Shown in pieces: positions 1-7,018 of a DNA stretch of 9,216 nt. The translations under genes and the position numbers were made by a program. The notes below the pieces were generated by a model, which saw only the letters and a list, made by a program, of their open reading frames with translations, was not told the origin of the DNA and made no database searches. The stretch spans positions 1-9,216 of the forward strand of contig WRJY01000258.1 of the NCBI GenBank assembly GCA_009778355.1. Direction: 5' to 3'. This DNA comes from Desulfovibrionaceae bacterium. Its GTDB lineage: Bacteria; Pseudomonadota; Gammaproteobacteria; Burkholderiales; Burkholderiaceae_C. The stretch's first letter is position 1, and the number at the start of each line of letters is the position of its first letter.

Positions 1-74
1 AAGGCCGCACTCGTCGTTGCGCGTCTTGCCCATGCAGCAGCATGAGCTGCGACGCGCGCCTCGATTGCGGCCTT
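1..74. repeat. Nested, nearly concentric palindrome
   Basis: Three inverted-repeat pairs share almost the same centre: AAGGCCGCA (1-9) with TGCGGCCTT (66-74), GCGCGTC (19-25) with GACGCGC (51-57), and CATGC (31-35) with GCATG (40-44). All arms match exactly. The element could fold as a long interrupted hairpin. It has no T-run after the stem, so it is not a classic intrinsic terminator, and it lacks the D-loop and T-loop signatures of a tRNA despite its 74-base length. It may be the terminator or REP-like tail of an upstream gene cut off by the window edge. The role is unknown. Confidence 0.45.
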
Positions 75-140
75 TGACTGCCTTGCGGGTACCATGAAAA
101 TAGTGTGAACAGGCCCTACACTGTTTCATCTTCGTTCATC

Positions 141-146
141 AGGAAA
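141..146 (+). promoter_or_regulatory. Ribosome binding site for the DLH-family gene
   Basis: AGGAAA lies 5 bases before the ATG at 152. It supports that start over the earlier out-of-frame ATG at 105. A weak promoter-like TTGACT occurs at 74-79, but no good -10 box follows at the right distance. Confidence 0.6.
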
Positions 147-151
147 CCGCC

Positions 152-964
152 ATGCTCGCCACACGCTTTTTGCGACCCGTGCTTGCCGCCTTCACGTCAT
201 TACTGGCCGCGCTGTCTTGCGCCCACGCCGCGCCGGTGGCGCAGCCGCTGGAATGGCAGGTGGAGGGCCAGAGCTTCCACGGCTATCTGGTCTATGACGA
301 TGCCAGCCAGCAGCCGCGCCCCGGCCTGGTCATGGCGCCCGACTGGATGGGCGTGACGCGCGCCGCCATCGACCGCGCCAAGGCGCTGGCCGGCAGCCGC
401 TACGTGATTCTGGTGGCCGACTACTACGGCAAGGGCGCGCAGCCCAAGGACAGCGCCGAGGCCGGCCAGCTTGCCAAACAACTGCGCGGCGGCGACCGCG
501 CCGCCCTGCGCGCGCGCATCCAAGCCGCGGTGGCCGCGCTGCGGGGGCAGGCGGGCCGCGCGCCGGTCGATGCCGGCAAGATCGGCGCTTTCGGTTTCTG
601 CCTGGGCGGCACCACGGTGCTGGAGCTGGCGCGCGCGGGCGACAAGCTGGCCGGCATCGTCACGCTGCACGGCGACCTGTCGGCGGGCCGCCGCGCCGCG
701 CCCGGCTCGGCGCAAACGCCGCTGCTGATCTTGAACGGCGCCGACGACAAATCCGTCACCGCCCAGCATATTGCCGACTTCCAGCAAGAAATGAACGCGG
801 CCGGCGCCGACTGGCAACTGGTCGATTTCAGCGGCGCGGTGCACTGCTTTGCCCTGCCCAACGTTGGCGCCGACCCCGCCAGCAACTGCCGCTACGACGA
901 GCGCACCGCCCGCCGCGCCTACCGCATGATGGATGGTTTTTTTGACGAGGTGTTTGGGCGGTAA
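152..964 (+). CDS. Exported dienelactone hydrolase family protein
   Basis: A 270-residue alpha/beta hydrolase of the dienelactone hydrolase (DLH) family. Residues 1-26 look like a Sec signal peptide: a basic start, a hydrophobic stretch and an AHA|A cleavage site, so the mature enzyme is probably periplasmic. The nucleophile elbow is GFCLGG with Cys150, the usual DLH cysteine in place of serine. The acid is Asp198 or Asp199 in NGADD, and the histidine is His231 in AVHCF. The triad order and spacing fit the family (about 230-290 residues with a leader). Classical DLH opens dienelactone in chlorocatechol breakdown, but exported paralogues mostly have no known substrate, so only hydrolase activity on an ester or lactone is inferred. 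The gene stands alone and converges with the acyl-CoA synthetase. A good ribosome binding site supports the start. Confidence 0.9.
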   Translation: MLATRFLRPVLAAFTSLLAALSCAHAAPVAQPLEWQVEGQSFHGYLVYDDASQQPRPGLVMAPDWMGVTRAAIDRAKALAGSRYVILVADYYGKGAQPKDSAEAGQLAKQLRGGDRAALRARIQAAVAALRGQAGRAPVDAGKIGAFGFCLGGTTVLELARAGDKLAGIVTLHGDLSAGRRAAPGSAQTPLLILNGADDKSVTAQHIADFQQEMNAAGADWQLVDFSGAVHCFALPNVGADPASNCRYDERTARRAYRMMDGFFDEVFGR

Positions 965-1015
965 GGGGGCGGCTTGGGCAGGGCTCGATGTCGGGTTTTG
1001 CCGCGCCTGACCGCA

Positions 1016-1033
1016 GCCTGCGTAGGCGCAGGC
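1016..1033. terminator. Hairpin between convergent genes, possible bidirectional terminator
   Basis: A perfect 7-bp stem, GCCTGCG (1016-1022) with CGCAGGC (1027-1033), closes a 4-base loop in the 78-base gap between the DLH-family gene and the acyl-CoA synthetase. Neither strand has a T-run after it, so termination is inferred from position and shape only. Confidence 0.4.
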
Positions 1034-1042
1034 CGAACAGTC

Positions 1043-2629
1043 TCAATCAACGCCCCGCGCGGCGTACTGCTCGATCAGCAGGCGCTTGTAGAGCTTGCCA
1101 TTTTCGCGCCGCGGCAGGGCGGGCGCGAAATCGACGCTGCGCGGGCATTTGAGGTGGGACAGATGGGCGCGGCAGTGCTCGATCAGGGCTTGCGCCAATT
1201 CCGGCGTTTCGACGATGCCGGGTTCGAGTTCGATCACGGCCTTGACTTCTTCGCCGAATTCGGGGTGCGGCACGCCGATCACGGCCACGTCGCGCACGCC
1301 GGGGTAGGTGGCCAGCAGGTTTTCGATTTCCTGCGGGTAGATGTTGACGCCGCCCGACAGAATCAGGTCGGTGCGCCGGCCCGAGAGGAACAGGCAGCCG
1401 TCGGCATCGACATGGCCGATGTCGCCGAAGGTGGCGCAGCCGCTGGCGTCGTAGGCGGCGGCGGTTTTGCGCGGGTCGTTGTGGTAGGCAAAGCGCGGCG
1501 TGCCCGAAAACCAGATGCGGCCCTGCTCGCCGGGCGGCAGCTCGCGCCCTTCGCCGTCCTTGATGTGGATGACGCCAAGCTGCGCGCGGCCCACCGCGCC
1601 GGGCTTGCGCAGCCATTCGGCGCTGTCGATGGCCGTCAGGCCAATGCCTTCGGAGCCGCCGTAGTACTCGTACCAGACGGGGCCCCACCAGTCGATCATG
1701 CGGCGCTTGACCTCGGGCGGGCAGGGCGCGGCGGCGTGGATGGCCACCTTCATGCTGGACAGGTCGGCTTGCGCGCGCACCGCGTCGGGCAGCGCCAGCA
1801 GGCGGATCATCATGGTCGGCACCCATTGGCTGTGGGTGACGCGGTACTGCGCGATCAGGCGCAGCGCGCGCTCGGCGTCGAAGCGGCTGGCGACGATGCT
1901 GCTGCCGCCCCAGTCGATGTTGCGCATGGTGCTGCGCAGTGGCGCGGCGTGGTACAGCGGCGCCATGGTCAGGTACACGGCGTCGGGGCTGAAGTGGAAG
2001 AAGTCGCGCCAGACCACGGCGTCGTAGGCGTCCTTGAAGCGGTCGTCCCAGGCCGTGAGCGGGCGCCTGATGCCCTTGGGCCGGCCCGTGGTGCCCGATG
2101 AATACAAAAAGTCGCGGCCCACGCGGCGCTCGGGCAATGGCCCGCCGGGGTCAAAGGCGGCCAGCGCCGGCGCCAGCGGCGCGAAGCCGGGCGGGGCGCT
2201 GCCTTCGCCAAGCAGGTAGCGCGGCCCGCTCCAGCCCTGCACCAGCGCGGCGGTACGGGGCGTGGCGATGACCAGGCGCGCGCCGCAGTCTTGCAGGATG
2301 TAGTCCACCTCGGCGGGGTTCAGGTGCGTGCTGACCGGCGTGTAGTACAGCCCGGCGCGGCGCGCGCCCCAAGCCAGCGCGAACAACTCGGGCTGGTTTT
2401 CCAGCAGCAGCGCAATGCCTTCGCCTTCTTGCAGGCCCAGGCCGGTCAGCCACTGCGCCACCTGGCTGGCTCGTTCATGGAGTGCGCGGTAGGTGAGCGC
2501 CAGGGTCTGTTCGCCGTCGATCAGGCGCACGGCCACTTTGTCCGGGCAGGTTTGTGCCCAGTGGGCCAGATGGTCGATGAGAGGGGAGGCTTGCATGAGA
2601 TGTTTGGCTTTTGGATGGGGGGATTTCAT
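1043..2629 (-). CDS. AMP-dependent acyl-CoA synthetase (ligase)
   Basis: A 528-residue member of the ANL superfamily, which activates a carboxylic acid with ATP to an acyl-adenylate and transfers it to CoA in the cytoplasm. The core motifs are present in order: phosphate loop YSSGTTGRPKG (177-186), adenine-binding YYGGSEG (322-328), the ribose-binding FGDIG (Asp403), the hinge GRRTD with LSGGVNIYPQEIE (417-436), and the C-terminal catalytic lysine in NGK (Lys512). The length is normal and all key residues are kept, so it should be active. The chain length or ring type of the acid cannot be read from these motifs. It lies 61 bases downstream of the IclR gene on the same strand, so the two may be co-transcribed. 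The start is uncertain: Met1 and Met12 (ATG at 2596) both lack a clear ribosome binding site. The first eleven codons are less GC-biased than the rest, which slightly favours 2596. Confidence 0.93.
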   Translation of the reverse strand: MKSPHPKAKHLMQASPLIDHLAHWAQTCPDKVAVRLIDGEQTLALTYRALHERASQVAQWLTGLGLQEGEGIALLLENQPELFALAWGARRAGLYYTPVSTHLNPAEVDYILQDCGARLVIATPRTAALVQGWSGPRYLLGEGSAPPGFAPLAPALAAFDPGGPLPERRVGRDFLYSSGTTGRPKGIRRPLTAWDDRFKDAYDAVVWRDFFHFSPDAVYLTMAPLYHAAPLRSTMRNIDWGGSSIVASRFDAERALRLIAQYRVTHSQWVPTMMIRLLALPDAVRAQADLSSMKVAIHAAAPCPPEVKRRMIDWWGPVWYEYYGGSEGIGLTAIDSAEWLRKPGAVGRAQLGVIHIKDGEGRELPPGEQGRIWFSGTPRFAYHNDPRKTAAAYDASGCATFGDIGHVDADGCLFLSGRRTDLILSGGVNIYPQEIENLLATYPGVRDVAVIGVPHPEFGEEVKAVIELEPGIVETPELAQALIEHCRAHLSHLKCPRSVDFAPALPRRENGKLYKRLLIEQYAARGVD

Positions 2630-2630
2630 T

Positions 2631-2650
2631 GCCGCGGGTACCCATGCGGC
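2631..2650. repeat. Hairpin between iclR-type gene and acyl-CoA synthetase
   Basis: GCCGC (2631-2635) pairs with GCGGC (2646-2650), enclosing the 8-base palindrome GGGTACCC (2636-2643) and a two-base AT bulge. It sits just upstream of the first synthetase start, in the 61-base gap after the regulator stop. It could partly separate expression of the two genes or cover the start region. It has no T-run and the role is not established. Confidence 0.3.
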
Positions 2651-2690
2651 TTTCGTGAGGGCGGCAAGCGGTGAGCTGCTGTTTTCGGGC

Positions 2691-3503
2691 TCAGGCGTCG
2701 GGCGAGGGCAGGGCGCCCAGCGCCGCTTCGATGCTGCGCGCCAGGGTCGCCAGCCGCGGGCCGACGTCGTCGAGCAACTGGCCGGGCTTCAGCTCGAAGC
2801 TGGGCACGGTGCAGGTGAAGACGTGGACTTCCTCGGCGTTGGCGGCGGTGCGCAGCGGCGCGGCCACTGCTTCGAGCTGGCGGTGCAGGTCGCCGCGGCT
2901 GATGCAAAAGCCCCGCTCGGCCAGGTCGCGCCGGGTTTCGATCATGCGGCCTTGCAGCCAGTCGGCGTGGGCGGCGTCGCGCGCGTGCAGTTGGCGCTGG
3001 TAACGCTCGGCCTGATCGGGCGGCAGCGCCGACAGGTAGGCGCGGCCCGATGCGGTGCGCGACAGCGAGATGTGGCTGCCCATGGCCGGGCGCACCGTGG
3101 GGCAGTCGCGCGACTGCGCCAGTTCGGTATAGACCAGGTCCAGCCGCAGCCCCAGGCTCAGCGACACCTGGCCGCAGACTTTGTCGGCCAGCGCCTGCAT
3201 TTGGCCGAAGGCGAGTTGGCGGATCGGGATGCGCGCCAGCAGCGGCTCGGCCAGCCGGGCCAGGCCGGGCGCGGGCACGAAGCGGCCATCGGTTTCCTCG
3301 TAGCGCAGCAGGCCGGTTTCGCACAGCGTGGTCACCAGCCGGAACAGCGTGGGCTTGGGCAAACCGGTGGCGGCCATCAGCTCGCGCGCGCTCAACGCCG
3401 GCGTTTCGGCGCTGAAGGCTTGCAGGATGTGGATGCCGCGCGCCAAGGCGCCGCTGCCGCGCTGATCCTCGCCGGTGGGGGGAGTTCGGGATGCCGGTGT
3501 CAT
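2691..3503 (-). CDS. IclR-family transcriptional regulator
   Basis: A 270-residue regulator with the standard IclR layout. Residues about 17-75 form the winged helix-turn-helix, with a family-typical first helix (ALARGIHILQAF), the recognition helix region GLPKPTLFRLVTTL (47-60) and a wing ending in GRFVPAPG. The rest, about 90-263, is the ligand-binding domain, including the conserved stretches LVYTELAQS, SLSRTASGRAYL (146-157) and GFCISRGD (198-205). IclR proteins bind palindromic DNA near divergent promoters and respond to a pathway metabolite. The gene is divergent from the thiolase gene and followed by the acyl-CoA synthetase, so it most likely controls this local catabolic cluster. Activator or repressor action and the effector cannot be read from sequence. 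The ATG at 3503 has a good ribosome binding site (AAGGA, 3510-3514, 6 bases away). Confidence 0.92.
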   Translation of the reverse strand: MTPASRTPPTGEDQRGSGALARGIHILQAFSAETPALSARELMAATGLPKPTLFRLVTTLCETGLLRYEETDGRFVPAPGLARLAEPLLARIPIRQLAFGQMQALADKVCGQVSLSLGLRLDLVYTELAQSRDCPTVRPAMGSHISLSRTASGRAYLSALPPDQAERYQRQLHARDAAHADWLQGRMIETRRDLAERGFCISRGDLHRQLEAVAAPLRTAANAEEVHVFTCTVPSFELKPGQLLDDVGPRLATLARSIEAALGALPSPDA

Positions 3504-3523
3504 TTTTTGTCCTTCTGGCTGCG

Positions 3524-3552
3524 ATTATGGCGATGAAGATTTGACCTGACAA
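3524..3552 (-). promoter_or_regulatory. Predicted sigma-70 promoter of the IclR gene
   Basis: On the minus strand, TTGTCA (plus-strand 3547-3552) and CATAAT (plus-strand 3524-3529) are separated by exactly 17 bases. Each box matches consensus at five of six positions. The promoter is followed by an AAGGA ribosome binding site and the regulator's ATG. Its -35 box directly abuts the -35 box of the divergent thiolase promoter. Confidence 0.65.
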
Positions 3553-3569
3553 TATTTATTTGAGACAAT
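3541..3569 (+). promoter_or_regulatory. Predicted sigma-70 promoter of the thiolase operon
   Basis: TTGACC (3541-3546, five of six) and GACAAT (3564-3569, four of six) are 17 bases apart. A start about seven bases after the -10 box would leave a short leader carrying the AAGGAG ribosome binding site. The -10 box lies inside the imperfect palindrome at 3558-3579, so an occupied operator would block this promoter. Confidence 0.55.
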
Positions 3570-3579
3570 CATCTCGAAT
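3558..3579. promoter_or_regulatory. Candidate IclR-family operator (imperfect palindrome)
   Basis: ATTTGAGA (3558-3565) and TCTCGAAT (3572-3579) are inverted repeats matching at seven of eight positions around a 6-base spacer. The site covers the thiolase -10 box. IclR-family operators are commonly palindromes of about this size near divergent promoters, and this is the best palindrome in the 89-base gap. Assigning it to the adjacent regulator is an inference. Confidence 0.5.
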
Positions 3580-3581
3580 TT

Positions 3582-3587
3582 AAGGAG
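3582..3587 (+). promoter_or_regulatory. Ribosome binding site for the thiolase gene
   Basis: AAGGAG lies 5 bases before the ATG at 3593. It is close to the ideal anti-16S match and fixes that start. Confidence 0.75.
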
Positions 3588-3592
3588 ACGGC

Positions 3593-4801
3593 ATGTCGGA
3601 AGCCTTCATATTTGACGCCATACGCATCCCCCGCGGCAAGGGCAAGCCCGGCGCGGGCGCGCTTTACGAAACCAAGCCCATCGATCTGGTGGTGACGCTG
3701 CTGGACGCGCTGCGCGCGCGCCACGATCTGGACCCGTCCCGGGTCGATGACCTCATCATGGGCGTCAGCTCGGCGGTGGGCGACCAGGGCTCGTGCCTGC
3801 CGCGCATCGCCGCGCTGTGCGCCGACGGCTGGAGCGAAGTGCCCGGCATGGCCCTGCAACGCTTTTGCGGCGCCGGGCTGGAGGCCGTGAACCAGGCCGC
3901 CGAAAAGGTGCGCTCGGGCTGGCACGACCTGATTGCCGCCGGCGGCGTGGAGTCGATGTCGCGCCTGGGCCTGGGCGCCAGCGGCGGGGCGTGGATCTAC
4001 GACCCCGCCACCAGTCTGAAGATTGCCTACGTGCCGCAGGGCTTCAGCGCCGACATGGTGGCCGCGCTGCACGGGTTCGACCGCCAGGCGGTGGACGCCT
4101 ACGCGCTGCGCTCGCAGCAACTGGCCGCTGCCGCGCGCCGCGAGGGGCGCTTCGCGCGCTCGCTGGTGCCGGTGCGCGACGCCAACGGCCTGACGGTGCT
4201 CGATCACGATGAATACATCCGCGAGGAAACCACGGCGGCGTCGCTGGCCGCGCTCAAGCCCGCCTTCGGCGGCCCGGCGGCGGCGGCCAACGCGCTGGTG
4301 GCGCGGCAACGCTACCCGGCGCTGGACCGCATCGAGCCGGTGCACACGGCGGGCAATTCGTCGGGCATCGTCGATGGCGCGGCGCTGTTGCTGGTGGGCA
4401 GCGAGCGCGGCGGCGCCAGCGCGGGCCTGAAGCCGCGCGCGCGCATCGTCGGTACAGGGCTGGCCACGATCGACGCCACGCTGATGCTCACCGGCCCCGT
4501 ACCCGCCACCGAGCGCGCTCTGGCGCGCGCCGGGCTGACGCTGGATCAGATCGACCTGTTCGAGGTCAACGAGGCATTCGCCGCCGTGCCGATGTTCTTT
4601 GCAAAGGCGCTGGGCGTGCCGCTGGACAAGATCAACGTCAACGGCGGCTCCATTGCCATGGGCCATCCGATCGGGGCCACCGGCGCCATCATTCTCGGCA
4701 CCCTGCTCGACGAGTTGGAGCGCCGCCGCCTGCGCTACGGCGTGGCGACGCTGTGCACGGCTGGCGGCATGGGCGTGGCCACCGTCATCGAACGTCTTTG
4801 A
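3593..4801 (+). CDS. Acetyl-CoA C-acyltransferase (thiolase)
   Basis: A 402-residue thiolase, slightly longer than the usual 390-395. It should cleave a 3-ketoacyl-CoA with free CoA to give acetyl-CoA and a shortened acyl-CoA in the last step of beta-oxidation, or run in reverse. The nucleophile is Cys92 in QRFCGAG, followed by the family-typical KVRSGW and GGVESMSR stretches. Asn326 lies in NEAF, His358 in GHPIGATGA and the acid/base Cys388 in LCTAGGMG. All four match the Zoogloea thiolase residues Cys89, Asn316, His348 and Cys378 with a near-constant offset. The loop after the nucleophile is CGAG rather than the common CASG, a small change that may affect the pocket. It is first in the block, with the FadB-like gene only 26 bases behind, so it probably supplies the FadA-type activity for that partner. 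Confidence 0.93.
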   Translation: MSEAFIFDAIRIPRGKGKPGAGALYETKPIDLVVTLLDALRARHDLDPSRVDDLIMGVSSAVGDQGSCLPRIAALCADGWSEVPGMALQRFCGAGLEAVNQAAEKVRSGWHDLIAAGGVESMSRLGLGASGGAWIYDPATSLKIAYVPQGFSADMVAALHGFDRQAVDAYALRSQQLAAAARREGRFARSLVPVRDANGLTVLDHDEYIREETTAASLAALKPAFGGPAAAANALVARQRYPALDRIEPVHTAGNSSGIVDGAALLLVGSERGGASAGLKPRARIVGTGLATIDATLMLTGPVPATERALARAGLTLDQIDLFEVNEAFAAVPMFFAKALGVPLDKINVNGGSIAMGHPIGATGAIILGTLLDELERRRLRYGVATLCTAGGMGVATVIERL

Positions 4802-4827
4802 ACCTGAATTCTGGAAACGGCTCCGCC

Positions 4828-6972
4828 ATGCAAGACCCCATCCGCTACGAACGCGCCGCCGACGGCATCGTCACCCTGACTTTCGACGCGCCCGGCCAGA
4901 GCGTCAACACCCTGACCGACGCCATGCGCGAATGCTTCGCGCGCTGCGTGGACCGGCTGCACGCCGAAAAGGACACGCTTTCCGGCGTGATCCTCGCGTC
5001 GGCCAAAACCACGTTCTTTGCCGGCGGCGATTTGAACCGCCTGTACAAGTTGCAGAGCGCCGACGCGCCGGCGCTGTTCGAGACCACCGAACGCATCAAG
5101 CGCACGCTGCGCCGCCTGGAAACCCTGGGCCGGCCCGTGGTGGCGGCCCTGAGCGGCACGGCGCTGGGCGGCGGTTTCGAGATCGCGCTGGCGTGCCACC
5201 GCCGCATTGCGCTCGACCAGCCCAAGGCCCTGTTCGGCCTGCCCGAGGCCACCCTGGGCCTGTTGCCCGGCGCCGGCGGCGTGGCGCGCCTGACGCGCCT
5301 GCTGGGCCTGGCCGCCGCGCAGCCGTACTTGCAAGACGGCAAGCTGATGTCGCCCGCCGAGGCCATGGCGACGGGCCTGGTGCACGCGCTGGCCGCCACG
5401 CCCGAAGATCTGCTGGCGCAGGCCCGCGCCTGGATCGCCGCCAACCCGAACCCCGTCCAGCCCTGGGACGCGCCGGGCTTCGCGCCGCCGGGCGGCGGCG
5501 TCGATGCGCCCAAGGTCAAGCAGTGGATATCGACCGCCGCCGCCAACGTGCGCGCCAAGACCAAGGGCTGCTACCCCGCGCCGGAAGCCATCGTCTGCGC
5601 CAGCGTCGAGGGTTTGCAGGTGGACTTCGACACCGCCTGCCGCATCGAGACGCGCTACTTCATCGGCCTGGTCACCGGGCCGGTGGCCAAGAACATCATC
5701 GGCACCTTCTGGTTCCGCGCCAACGAGATCAAGGCGGGCGCGCAGCGGCCCGCCGACGTGGCCCAGCGCCGCATCCGCACCCTGGCCGTGCTCGGCGCGG
5801 GCATGATGGGCCGGGGCATTGCCTACGTGGCGGCGCAGCGCGGCATCGAGGTCTGGATCAAGGACGCCAGCGTCGAACTGGCGCGCGGCGCGGTCACCGC
5901 CGCCGGCCAGTTGCTGGCCAAGCGCGTGAGCGCGGGCGAGATCGACGACGCCCGCCGCCAGCAGGTGCTGGCGCTGATGCACCCGGTGGATCGCTACGAG
6001 GAACTGGCCCACGTGGACATGGTCATCGAGGCCGTGCCCGAAAAACCCGCGCTCAAGGACGAGGTCACGCGCGCGCTCCAGCCGCTGCTGGGCGAAAGCG
6101 CCATCTGGGCCTCCAACACATCGACCCTGCCCATCACCGGGCTGGCGCGCTCGTCGGGCCAGCCAGGACGCTTCATCGGCACGCATTTCTTCTCGCCCGT
6201 GCACCGTATGCAACTGGTCGAAGTCATCAAGGGCAAGGACGCCACGCCCGAGACGCTGGCCGAAACGCTGGACGTGGTGATGCAACTGGGCAAGACGCCC
6301 ATCGTCGTCAACGACAGCCGGGGTTTTTTCACCAGCCGCGTGTTCAGCACCTTTACGCGCGAAGGCGTGGCAATGCTCGGCGAGGGGCAGGAGCCGGCCT
6401 CCATCGAAGCCGCTGCGCTGCTGGCGGGCTTTCCGGTCGGGCCGCTGGCGGTGCTCGACGAGGTGAGTCTTTCGCTGTCGTACAACAACCGGCTCGAAAC
6501 CCTCAAGGCTCATGCCGCCGAAGGCCATCCGCTGCCGCCGCACGGCGCCGACGCGGTGATGGAGCGCATGTTGGACGAGTTCCAGCGCAAGGGCCGCGCG
6601 GCGGGCGGCGGCTTTTACGACTACCCGGCTGATGGCTCCAAACGCTTGTGGCCCGGCCTGGCCCGGCACTTCGTCAAGCCTGCCGCGCAGATGCCCCAGG
6701 ACGACGTGCGCGACCGCCTGTTGTTTTGCATGGCCATCGAATCGGTTCGCATCCTGCAAGAAGGCGTGCTCGACAGCGCGGGCGACGGCAACATCGGCTC
6801 GGTGCTGGGCATCGGCTTTCCGCGCTGGACCGGGGGCGTGTTCCAGTTCCTGAACCAGTACGGCCTGGAGCGCGCCGTGCGCCGCGCCGAGTACCTGGCC
6901 AGCCGCTACGACGCGCGCTTCGCGCCCCCGCAACTGCTGCGCGACAAGGCCGCGAGCGGGCAGGCGTTTTGA
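4828..6972 (+). CDS. Bifunctional enoyl-CoA hydratase / 3-hydroxyacyl-CoA dehydrogenase (FadB-like)
   Basis: A 714-residue fusion matching the FadB layout. Residues about 1-190 are a crotonase-fold enoyl-CoA hydratase with the oxyanion-hole FFAGGDL (63-69) and both catalytic glutamates, Glu118 in GGGFE and Glu140 in LPE. A linker leads to an NAD-binding domain with GAGMMG (323-328) and the dehydrogenase pair His453 (HFFSP) and Glu465. The C-terminal helical domains run from about 498 and include GFPRWTGG (663-670). Numbers nearly equal those of E. coli FadB (Glu119, Glu139, His450, Glu462). It should hydrate trans-2-enoyl-CoA and oxidise the L-3-hydroxyacyl-CoA with NAD+. The ATG at 4828 starts the crotonase fold cleanly. 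A longer in-frame start at 4753 would overlap the thiolase gene and add a basic tail of low likelihood. The ribosome binding site is weak, suggesting coupling to the thiolase gene. Confidence 0.94.
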   Translation: MQDPIRYERAADGIVTLTFDAPGQSVNTLTDAMRECFARCVDRLHAEKDTLSGVILASAKTTFFAGGDLNRLYKLQSADAPALFETTERIKRTLRRLETLGRPVVAALSGTALGGGFEIALACHRRIALDQPKALFGLPEATLGLLPGAGGVARLTRLLGLAAAQPYLQDGKLMSPAEAMATGLVHALAATPEDLLAQARAWIAANPNPVQPWDAPGFAPPGGGVDAPKVKQWISTAAANVRAKTKGCYPAPEAIVCASVEGLQVDFDTACRIETRYFIGLVTGPVAKNIIGTFWFRANEIKAGAQRPADVAQRRIRTLAVLGAGMMGRGIAYVAAQRGIEVWIKDASVELARGAVTAAGQLLAKRVSAGEIDDARRQQVLALMHPVDRYEELAHVDMVIEAVPEKPALKDEVTRALQPLLGESAIWASNTSTLPITGLARSSGQPGRFIGTHFFSPVHRMQLVEVIKGKDATPETLAETLDVVMQLGKTPIVVNDSRGFFTSRVFSTFTREGVAMLGEGQEPASIEAAALLAGFPVGPLAVLDEVSLSLSYNNRLETLKAHAAEGHPLPPHGADAVMERMLDEFQRKGRAAGGGFYDYPADGSKRLWPGLARHFVKPAAQMPQDDVRDRLLFCMAIESVRILQEGVLDSAGDGNIGSVLGIGFPRWTGGVFQFLNQYGLERAVRRAEYLASRYDARFAPPQLLRDKAASGQAF

Positions 6973-7004
6973 CGCCGCCCGGCGCACATTGTCTGAAATT
7001 TTTC

Positions 7005-7012
7005 GAGGGAGG
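7005..7012 (+). promoter_or_regulatory. Ribosome binding site deciding the start of the Bug receptor
   Basis: GAGGGAGG lies 6 bases before the ATG at 7019. This favours 7019 over the in-frame ATG at 6989, which would put ten extra residues ahead of the signal peptide. Confidence 0.7.
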
Positions 7013-7018
7013 CATTTC

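Noticed and set aside
1..45. The end of an upstream plus-strand gene stopping at TGA 43-45
   Set aside because: Only 14 codons are visible, with no recognisable family. It is possible but cannot be supported.
1..74. Possible tRNA, because of its 74-base length and paired ends
   Set aside because: The arms are concentric rather than cloverleaf, and no TTCRANNC-type T-loop or D-loop pattern is present.
1..95. A possible divergent gene starting at the minus-strand ATG at 95
   Set aside because: The frame is open to the edge, but third-position GC is much lower than in neighbouring genes and there is no ribosome binding site.
974..2101. A 375-codon plus-strand frame opposite the acyl-CoA synthetase
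   Set aside because: It mirrors the synthetase codons and has no family motif. The minus-strand gene has all ANL motifs.
2493..3536. A 347-codon plus-strand frame opposite the IclR gene
   Set aside because: It is Gln/Gly/Ala-rich with no recognisable domain. The minus-strand frame has both IclR domains plus a good promoter and ribosome binding site.
3569..4666. A 365-codon minus-strand frame opposite the thiolase gene
   Set aside because: It is His/Arg/Gln-rich shadow sequence, whereas the thiolase on the plus strand has all catalytic residues.
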